DNA of 13,422 nt. Origin: Actinomycetota bacterium (lineage in GTDB: Bacteria > Actinomycetota > Humimicrobiia > Humimicrobiales > Humimicrobiaceae). A model generated the notes under the pieces. It searched no databases and had not been told where the DNA came from. It saw only the letters and a program-made list of their open reading frames with translations. The translations under genes were made by a program, and so were the position numbers. Location of the stretch: positions 1 through 13,422 of the forward strand of contig JAFGMJ010000060.1 in NCBI GenBank assembly GCA_016927635.1. Reading direction: 5' to 3'. Shown here one piece after another: positions 7,586 to 13,422 of this stretch. How positions within the stretch are numbered: the first letter of the stretch is position 1; each line of letters opens with the position of its first letter.

Positions 7586-9103
7586 ATGGCAAAAAAGATA
7601 AATCTTTTTGATACCACATTGCGTGACGGAGAGCAGGCTCCAGGCATACATCTCAATGTCAGGGAAAAGCTTGAAATAGCAGAACAGCTTGACAGGCTCA
7701 ATGTAGATATAATCGAGGCAGGTTTTCCAATATCTTCAAAAAGTGATTTCAATTCTGTTGTAGAGATATCAAAAAAGATAAAAAACCGCAGGATAGCTGC
7801 GCTTGCACGGGCAGTACCCATAGATATTGATACTGCAGGCGAGGCGCTTCAGCATGCTGCAAATCCTGTTATTCATACCTTTATATCATCTTCAGATATA
7901 CATCTTGAATACCAGTTCAAAAAAACAAGGGATGAAGCAATAGTCCTTGCTGCTGATGCTGTAAAAAGGGCAAGAAAATATACTGACTGGGTGGAATTTT
8001 CTGCAATGGATGCCACCCGCAGCGACAGGGATTTTCTGTGCAGGATGTATGAGGCAGCAATTAAAAGCGGAGCCAGTGTTTTAAATGTTCCCGATACTGT
8101 AGGATATGCACTTCCAGAAGAGTATGCAAGACTTATAGATTATATAATTGCCAATACAGCCGGGATAGAAAATGTCATTATAAGCGTACACTGCCATAAT
8201 GATCTTGGGCTTGCCGTTGCCAATTCAATACTTGCTGTTCAGCACGGTGCCGGCCAGATAGAGGTTTCAGTCAATGGAATAGGCGAGAGAGCCGGAAACG
8301 CTGCCTTTGAAGAAATTGCCATGGTACTGGATACAAGGAAAAATGAGCTTGATTTTTATACTGATATAAATCTTAAGGAAATAATGAAGACCAGCATGCT
8401 TGTAAGGCATTTGACCGGCTATACAGTGGCGCCTAATAAGCCAATTGTCGGCAAATATGTTTTTACGCATGAGGCGGGAATACACCAGGATGGCATGCTT
8501 AAAAACAGGACAACTTATGAAATAATGAAACCTGAAGATATCGGTTCACAACCGTCAAAACTTATGCTTGGTAAACATTCAGGCAGGCATGCTTTTGTGA
8601 AAAGAATAGAGGAACTTGGATTCAGGCTAAGTGAAGATGAAATAGAAAAAGCTTTTGAAGGTTTCAAGGACCTGGCCGAGAAAAAAGGCGAAATAAGTGA
8701 TGATGATCTTAAAGCAATAATAAACAATGAAATCAGGGATATTGAGGAATACTTTAAATTAAAATATTACCAGGTGATAAACGGCACGAGCATAAAGTCA
8801 ACTGCTACAGTCGGGATTGAGGTCAATGGCAATCTTATAGAAAGCGCTTCTTATGGTGACGGGCCGGTTGATGCATCTTTTAAAGCCATAGATAATATAA
8901 CCGGGCTGGAAGCCAGTCTTTCGGACTACAGCATTGAAGCAGTTTCAGAAGGCGGGGATGCAATAGGCTCCGTAAAAGTGATACTTAACAGTGGTCAGGT
9001 CAGGGTTATGGGTAGCGGTATCAGCACAGATGTAATAGAAGCAAGCATAAAATCTTATCTTGATGCTTTGAACAGGATTATGCTTTACAGAAAGTCAGAA
9101 TAA
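7586..9103 (+). CDS. leuA: 2-Isopropylmalate synthase
   Basis: LeuA condenses acetyl-CoA with 2-oxoisovalerate, the committed step to leucine. It has 505 residues. The catalytic TIM barrel starts with FDTTLRDGEQAPG (Asp9 metal ligand, Arg13) and holds the metal motif HCHND (His202 and His204) followed by VNGIGERAGN. Then come a linker with the HEAGIHQDG segment and a C-terminal LeuA dimer/allosteric domain from about residue 370, expected to bind leucine. GERAGN and the EQAPG signature separate it from the related CimA further on. It begins 22 bases after serA, and AAAGAGG at 7571-7577 supports ATG 7586. Homocitrate synthase is a less likely alternative given the leuCD neighbours and full-length LeuA architecture. 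Confidence 0.95.
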   Translation: MAKKINLFDTTLRDGEQAPGIHLNVREKLEIAEQLDRLNVDIIEAGFPISSKSDFNSVVEISKKIKNRRIAALARAVPIDIDTAGEALQHAANPVIHTFISSSDIHLEYQFKKTRDEAIVLAADAVKRARKYTDWVEFSAMDATRSDRDFLCRMYEAAIKSGASVLNVPDTVGYALPEEYARLIDYIIANTAGIENVIISVHCHNDLGLAVANSILAVQHGAGQIEVSVNGIGERAGNAAFEEIAMVLDTRKNELDFYTDINLKEIMKTSMLVRHLTGYTVAPNKPIVGKYVFTHEAGIHQDGMLKNRTTYEIMKPEDIGSQPSKLMLGKHSGRHAFVKRIEELGFRLSEDEIEKAFEGFKDLAEKKGEISDDDLKAIINNEIRDIEEYFKLKYYQVINGTSIKSTATVGIEVNGNLIESASYGDGPVDASFKAIDNITGLEASLSDYSIEAVSEGGDAIGSVKVILNSGQVRVMGSGISTDVIEASIKSYLDALNRIMLYRKSE

Positions 9104-9124
9104 AAAAGAAAGGAGAAATACGGA

Positions 9125-10402
9125 TTGGCGGCAAACAATACACCTCAGACAATGGCACAAAAAATACTGGCATATCATTGCGGCAGGGACTATGTAAATA
9201 CAGGCGAGCTGATAAATGCAAGTCTTGATCTTGTTCTGGGAAATGATATTACCATGCCCCTTGCTATTGAAGAATTTAAAAAAATCGGGGTTGGCAGGGT
9301 ATTTGATGATAAAAAAATTGCAATTGTTCCTGATCACTTTACGCCGAATAAGGATATAAAATCCGCCCAGCAGTGTAAATTTGTAAGAAATTTTGCTAAA
9401 AACCAGGATATAAAAAATTATTTTGAAATAGGACAAATGGGAATTGAACATGCACTGCTGCCTGAAAAGGGCCTTGTGTTGCCAGGGGATCTTGTAATCG
9501 GGGCTGATTCCCATACATGCACTTATGGTGCACTTGGCGCTGCCTCAACTGGCGTTGGCAGCACAGATGTTGCTGTGGCCATGGCAACAGGCAGTGCGTG
9601 GTTTATGGTTCCGGAATCAATTAAGTTTGAATATTCTGGTTCTTTAAAGCCCTGGGTAACCGGCAAAGACCTTATTCTTTATACAATTGGCCTTATAGGT
9701 GTTGATGGAGCTCTATATATGTCAATGGAATTTACAGGTACTGTAATTAAAAACCTGTCTATGGATTCAAGGTTTACGATGTGCAATATGGCAATAGAAG
9801 CAGGCGGAAAATTCGGCATCATGGAAGTTGACAGTAAAACAGAAGAATTTGTAAAGCCAAGGGCTTCCAGGCCCTTTAAGATATTTAGAAGTGATAACGG
9901 TGCAAATTACTATAAACATTATGAAATAGACTGCAGTAAAATAGAACTTCAGGTTGCTAAGCCCCATCTGCCTTCAAATGCTGCAAATGCAAAGGACCTC
10001 AGCAATATCAGTATAGATCAGGCAGTCATTGGCTCATGCACAAATGGTAGAATAGAAGACTTAAGAATAGCAGCAGAGATATTTGCCGGCAGGAAGGTGG
10101 ATAATACTGTAAGGGCAATAATAATACCAGCAACGCAGAATATTTATCTGGAAGCTCTTGAAAAAGGCTATATAAAGACCTTTGTAGAATCTGGCTGTGT
10201 TGTCAGTACGCCTACATGCGGCCCGTGCCTGGGCGGGCACATGGGCATACTTGCAGAAGGTGAAAGAGCAGTTTCAACTACAAACAGGAATTTTGTAGGC
10301 AGGATGGGTCATCCTAAAAGTGAAGTTTATTTAAGCGGTCCAGCTGTAGCTGCAGCAAGTGCCATAATGGGCAGGATAGCCGTACCGGAGGAGGTTCTAT
10401 AA
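9125..10402 (+). CDS. leuC: 3-Isopropylmalate dehydratase large subunit (archaeal/clostridial type)
   Basis: This is the [4Fe-4S] catalytic subunit of isopropylmalate isomerase, which interconverts 2- and 3-isopropylmalate and, with the right small subunit, citramalate and 3-methylmalate. It has 425 residues, the shorter type found in archaea, clostridia and thermophiles rather than the roughly 466-residue enterobacterial type. Cluster cysteines are visible at 305 (GSCTNGR), 365 and 368 ([11 protein letters not shown]). [14 protein letters not shown] and [11 protein letters not shown] are further family motifs. The start is TTG 9125, supported by AGGAGA at 9111-9116; the next in-frame ATG, at residue 10, has no better site. 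It abuts leuD with no spacer, which fits a tightly coupled heterodimer. A homoaconitase role is possible for this family but less likely here. Confidence 0.94.
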   Translation: MAANNTPQTMAQKILAYHCGRDYVNTGELINASLDLVLGNDITMPLAIEEFKKIGVGRVFDDKKIAIVPDHFTPNKDIKSAQQCKFVRNFAKNQDIKNYFEIGQMGIEHALLPEKGLVLPGDLVIGADSHTCTYGALGAASTGVGSTDVAVAMATGSAWFMVPESIKFEYSGSLKPWVTGKDLILYTIGLIGVDGALYMSMEFTGTVIKNLSMDSRFTMCNMAIEAGGKFGIMEVDSKTEEFVKPRASRPFKIFRSDNGANYYKHYEIDCSKIELQVAKPHLPSNAANAKDLSNISIDQAVIGSCTNGRIEDLRIAAEIFAGRKVDNTVRAIIIPATQNIYLEALEKGYIKTFVESGCVVSTPTCGPCLGGHMGILAEGERAVSTTNRNFVGRMGHPKSEVYLSGPAVAAASAIMGRIAVPEEVL

Positions 10403-10903
10403 ATGATAATAAGAGATAAAGTGATAAAGTATGGAAATAATGTTGATACTGATGTGATAATCCCGGCAAGATATTTAAATACCACTGATGAGGCCGAACT
10501 TGCTTCCCACTGTTTTGAGGACCTGGATCCGGATTTCAGTAAAAAACTTAAAGATCGTAAAATAATAGTAGCCGGCGATAATTTTGGCTGTGGTTCATCA
10601 AGGGAGCACGCGCCTATTTCAATCAAGGCAAGCGGGGTAAAACTGATAATTGCAAAAACTTTTGCAAGGATTTTTTTCAGGAATGCAATAAACATAGGAC
10701 TTCCGGTAATTCCAGATGCTATAGCTGCCTCAAATATAAATGATGGCGATGAGCTTGAAGTAGATCTTGACAGTGGATTTATAAAAAATATAACAAGTAA
10801 AAAACAGTTTAAAATAAACCCTGTACCGGAATTTATCCAGGGAATCATCTCAAGCGGCGGATATATTAATTATACAAAAACAAAGCTTAAGACAAATAAG
10901 TAA
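10403..10903 (+). CDS. leuD: 3-Isopropylmalate dehydratase small subunit
   Basis: LeuD is the swivelling small subunit that closes the active site of the LeuC partner and sets substrate choice. Its 166 residues match the short type that pairs with 420-residue LeuC. It shows [14 protein letters not shown], with the substrate-recognition loop Tyr-Leu-Asn-Thr at 24-27, and the conserved GCGSSREHA at 62-70. Its ATG directly follows the leuC TAA, and its ribosome site (GGAGGAGG, about 10387-10394) lies inside the leuC end, so translation is probably coupled. Because cimA follows, this isomerase likely handles both isopropylmalate (leucine) and citramalate (isoleucine). Confidence 0.95.
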   Translation: MIIRDKVIKYGNNVDTDVIIPARYLNTTDEAELASHCFEDLDPDFSKKLKDRKIIVAGDNFGCGSSREHAPISIKASGVKLIIAKTFARIFFRNAINIGLPVIPDAIAASNINDGDELEVDLDSGFIKNITSKKQFKINPVPEFIQGIISSGGYINYTKTKLKTNK

Positions 10904-10920
10904 GACAGGAAAAATACATC

Positions 10921-12498
10921 ATGGATAATAAAATATTTATATTTGACACGACTTTGAGAGACGGCTCACAGGGCGCTGATGTCTCTTTTTCAGTAAAAGA
11001 TAAAATACTTCTTATAGAAAAATTCAATGAAATAGGTATTGACTATATTGAGGTTGGTTTTCCTGCCTCAAACCCTAAAGATGAGGAACTCTTTGAGGTG
11101 CTCAAAAAAAGAAAGTTCAATTATTCAAAAATAGTAGCTTTTGGAAGGACAAAATATAAAAACACACGAGCTGAAAATGATGAGAACATGCTGAGCCTGC
11201 TGGAGACTGAAGCCGGTGTTATCTGCATATTCGGTAAAAGCTCAACACTTCATGTTGAAAAGGTGCTGGAGACAACTCTTGAAAATAACCTTGAAATGAT
11301 TTTTGATTCTGTCTCATATCTTAAAAAAAACTGCCCGGAAGTAATTTATGATGCTGAACATTTTTTTGACGGATATAAACTTGATCCTGATTATGCAATA
11401 AAAACGCTTTTTGCCGCCAGGGATGCCAAAGCAGATTTTATTGTCCTTTGCGATACGAACGGAGGCTGCCTGCCACAGGAAACACTTGAAATAGTCTCAA
11501 AAGTTGCGGAAAAAATAAATGTGCCGCTTGGCATACACTGCCATAATGACAGCGGTTGTGCTGTTGCCAATTCCATACTTCTTGTTGAAAATCTTGATGC
11601 TGTAAGAATGGTACAGGGCACAGTAAACGGTTATGGCGAACGATGCGGCAATGCTGATCTCTGCCAGATCATTCCAAGCCTTGAGCTGAAGCTTGGTAAA
11701 AAATGCCTGCCGGAAAATAATTTAAACCAGATAACCAGCCTTGCCAGGTTTGTGGGCGAGATAGCAAACCTATCAGTGCCTTACAGCCAGCCATTTGTGG
11801 GCCGCAATGCATTTACGCATAAAGCAGGCATGCACGTGCATGGAGTAAGCAAAGTGCCGGAAGCTTTCGAGCATATAAGTCCTGATATGGTTGGCAATAC
11901 ACGTGATATACTCATATCCGAGCTTTCAGGCAAGAAGTCTATAATAGTCAAAGCCAGGGAATTTGGTGTAGACCTTGCTTCAGACCCGGAAAGCGTAAAT
12001 AAAATCCTTAATATGATACAGAATCTTGAATATAAGGGGTACCAGTTTGAAGCAGCAAATGGAAGTTTTGAGCTTATGGTAAAAGATACCATAGGAATAA
12101 AAAAACAGTTTTTTAATCTTGAAAGCTTCAGGGTGCTCAATGAAAAAAGAATGGACGGGCAAATGATATCTGAAGCGACTGTTAAAATAAATATTAAAAA
12201 CAAAAGAATAATAGAAACAGCTGAAGGCGATGGACCCGTGCACGCCCTTGACTGTGCCATCAGGAAAGCGCTTGAAGGATTCTACCCGGGACTTTCAAAA
12301 ATTAAACTGACCGATTTTAAAGTCAGGGTGCTTGATGAAAAACAGGGCACCGGCGCGGTTGTCAGGGTACTTATTGAATCCACTGACGGGACAAGCAGCT
12401 GGGGGACTATAGGCGTTTCTGAAAATATAATAGAAGCAAGCTGGAAGGCTCTTGAAGATGGCATTGTATATGGACTGATGCATCTGGAATGCAGGTAA
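10921..12498 (+). CDS. cimA: (R)-Citramalate synthase
   Basis: CimA condenses pyruvate with acetyl-CoA to citramalate, which LeuCD and LeuB convert to 2-oxobutyrate, bypassing threonine dehydratase in isoleucine synthesis. It has 525 residues. The DRE-TIM barrel opens with FDTTLRDGSQGADVSFSVKD (Asp9, Arg13). GSQGADVSFS distinguishes the CimA group from LeuA's GEQAPG. The metal-binding HCHND has His206 and His208, followed by VNGYGERCGN. KAGMHVHG and a C-terminal LeuA-type regulatory domain (about 380-520) complete it, suggesting isoleucine feedback. The gene starts 17 bases after leuD; only a weak ACAGGA at 10905-10910 precedes ATG 10921. A second LeuA or homocitrate synthase is a less likely reading. 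Confidence 0.93.
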   Translation: MDNKIFIFDTTLRDGSQGADVSFSVKDKILLIEKFNEIGIDYIEVGFPASNPKDEELFEVLKKRKFNYSKIVAFGRTKYKNTRAENDENMLSLLETEAGVICIFGKSSTLHVEKVLETTLENNLEMIFDSVSYLKKNCPEVIYDAEHFFDGYKLDPDYAIKTLFAARDAKADFIVLCDTNGGCLPQETLEIVSKVAEKINVPLGIHCHNDSGCAVANSILLVENLDAVRMVQGTVNGYGERCGNADLCQIIPSLELKLGKKCLPENNLNQITSLARFVGEIANLSVPYSQPFVGRNAFTHKAGMHVHGVSKVPEAFEHISPDMVGNTRDILISELSGKKSIIVKAREFGVDLASDPESVNKILNMIQNLEYKGYQFEAANGSFELMVKDTIGIKKQFFNLESFRVLNEKRMDGQMISEATVKINIKNKRIIETAEGDGPVHALDCAIRKALEGFYPGLSKIKLTDFKVRVLDEKQGTGAVVRVLIESTDGTSSWGTIGVSENIIEASWKALEDGIVYGLMHLECR

Positions 12499-12527
12499 AA
12501 ATATTTAAATAGTTTTTTTAAAAATTC

Positions 12528-13346
12528 ATGAATGAAATAAATAAATTTAAATCTTCCGCTGAGCCTGTAAAAAAAGAGTTTTTAAACGGCATAACCTCCT
12601 TAATTGAAAAATTTCTAAAGGATTACAGGGATTGTAAAATAACAGAGAAAGATTTTATTGCCGAAATAAAAAATCTTTATTTTGAAGATATTGAATATGC
12701 AAAAATCGATCATCATCGTGCGCTCAGGAGAGGATTTCCGGAAGTTGTATACGGAAAAAATAAAACGCCCCCGCAGATACTGGAAATCTCACAAAAAATA
12801 TTAAAATATTCCGATATACTTCTTGTGACAAGAACCGATTTTTCAGTTTATGAATTGCTCAAAAAGCATATCAAAGGTATTGTATTTGATAAAGCGGCAA
12901 ACCTGATTTATAAACCTCCTAAAACCCCTGAAGAAAAACTCATTGAGGGCATAACAGTATTGTGCGCAGGGACAACAGATATACCTGTGGCAGAAGAAGC
13001 AGCAGTGACTGCTTATCTTATGGGAAATAAAGTAAAAAAAATATATGATGTCGGCGTGGCCGGCATTCACAGGCTTTTGAGCTACAGGGATTGCCTTCTT
13101 AATTCCAATATTATTATTGCTGTAGCAGGAATGGAGGGGGCCCTGCCTGGCGTTGTAAGCTCTCTTGTTTCATGCCCTGTTATAGGAGTTCCTACGAGTA
13201 TCGGTTATGGCGCGAGCTTTTCCGGGCTTTCGCCTTTACTTACGATGCTGAATTCCTGCAGTCCTGGCATACTTGTGACAAATATAGACAACGGTTTCGG
13301 GGCAGGATACTCAGCAGGACTTATAAATAAAAAAATAGTCAAATAA
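12528..13346 (+). CDS. larB: Nickel-pincer cofactor biosynthesis protein LarB
   Basis: LarB carboxylates and hydrolyses nicotinic acid adenine dinucleotide to give pyridinium-3,5-biscarboxylate mononucleotide, the first step to the nickel-pincer nucleotide of lactate racemase and related LarA enzymes. It has 272 residues. The N-terminal part has the family signature DHHRALRRGFPEVVYG (about residues 62-77). The C-terminal part is PurE-like, with CAGTTDIPVAEEAAVTAYLMG, YDVGVAGIHRLL, AGMEGALPGVV, PTSIGYGASF and NIDNGFGAGY. Cys244 in LNSCSPG is the residue I expect to be catalytic from knowledge of the family. ATG 12528 is the first possible start (stop codon just upstream in frame), but no Shine-Dalgarno sequence is visible in the AT-rich 29-base gap after cimA. 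larC and larE, its usual partners, are not in the window. Older annotations call it an AIR carboxylase-like protein. Confidence 0.92.
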   Translation: MNEINKFKSSAEPVKKEFLNGITSLIEKFLKDYRDCKITEKDFIAEIKNLYFEDIEYAKIDHHRALRRGFPEVVYGKNKTPPQILEISQKILKYSDILLVTRTDFSVYELLKKHIKGIVFDKAANLIYKPPKTPEEKLIEGITVLCAGTTDIPVAEEAAVTAYLMGNKVKKIYDVGVAGIHRLLSYRDCLLNSNIIIAVAGMEGALPGVVSSLVSCPVIGVPTSIGYGASFSGLSPLLTMLNSCSPGILVTNIDNGFGAGYSAGLINKKIVK

Positions 13347-13381
13347 AAAATTGCTTCAGTCTCTTTATCTCCATTTTTCCA

Positions 13382-13410
13382 TACAAGAATAAGCCGGTTT
13401 AAGCTATAAT
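13382..13410 (+). promoter_or_regulatory. Weak promoter-like sequence at the window end
   Basis: A perfect TATAAT at 13405-13410 is preceded at 17 bases by a poor -35 match, TACAAG at 13382-13387. No terminator hairpin was seen between the larB stop (13344-13346) and this point. If real, it would drive a gene beyond the window. AT-rich composition makes chance matches likely. Confidence 0.22.
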
Positions 13411-13422
13411 AAAAAAAGCATA

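Noticed and set aside
10327..10848. Long minus-strand open frame opposite leuD, and similar ones at 6552-7019 and 11781-12260
   Set aside because: Each lies wholly opposite a well-recognised gene (leuC/leuD, serA, cimA), shows no recognisable family, and is explained by codon bias of the plus-strand gene.
7586..12498. leuA and cimA as a recent tandem duplication
   Set aside because: They share the DRE-TIM barrel and regulatory domain, but the signature segments (GEQAPG versus GSQGADVSFS) and most of the sequence differ. They are old paralogues with distinct functions.
13347..13422. Terminator or small gene after larB
   Set aside because: No hairpin with a T tract is visible. The only minus-strand frame is about a dozen codons with no ribosome site.
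1..13422. CRISPR arrays, tRNA or rRNA genes, insertion sequences, attachment sites
   Set aside because: No regularly spaced repeats, no tRNA-like cloverleaf or rRNA sequence and no transposase or integrase frame were seen. The window is a compact housekeeping operon.

Overview
The window is a single plus-strand biosynthetic operon for branched-chain amino acids with a serine module inside it. The order is ilvD, ilvB, ilvN, a class V aminotransferase, serA, leuA, leuC, leuD, cimA, larB. The 3' end of an unrelated TPR-repeat gene and its terminator come first. The DNA is AT-rich, with heavy use of ATA (Ile) and AGG/AGA (Arg) codons. An ilvD without the first cluster cysteine, and a LeuCD pair of the short archaeal/clostridial type, fit an anaerobic, probably uncultured bacterium. 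I cannot assign a phylum from the sequence alone.

Region 1-250 holds the C-terminus of a TPR protein and a strong intrinsic terminator. Region 250-631 is the regulatory leader of the operon. It has a probable promoter, a 39-codon leader ORF whose last 16 codons are dominated by Ile, Val and Leu, a Rho-independent terminator just before ilvD, and an alternative antiterminator that would consume the 5' arm of that terminator. This is the architecture of ribosome-mediated transcription attenuation by branched-chain aminoacyl-tRNA supply, and it is the most interesting item in the window. No T-box was seen.

Region 632-4630 encodes dihydroxyacid dehydratase and the two acetohydroxyacid synthase subunits. 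A probable internal promoter lies before ilvB. Region 4743-7563 encodes a PLP class V aminotransferase and a long-form, ACT-containing phosphoglycerate dehydrogenase, which together could make phosphoserine. Region 7586-12498 encodes 2-isopropylmalate synthase, the isopropylmalate isomerase subunits and citramalate synthase. CimA condenses pyruvate and acetyl-CoA, and LeuCD (with a LeuB encoded elsewhere) can extend both citramalate and isopropylmalate. 2-Oxobutyrate for isoleucine can therefore be made without threonine dehydratase. ilvC, leuB and ilvE are absent from the window and must lie elsewhere. Region 12528-13346 encodes LarB, a nickel-pincer-nucleotide biosynthesis enzyme with no obvious link to the amino-acid genes. 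The last 76 bases hold only a weak promoter-like sequence.
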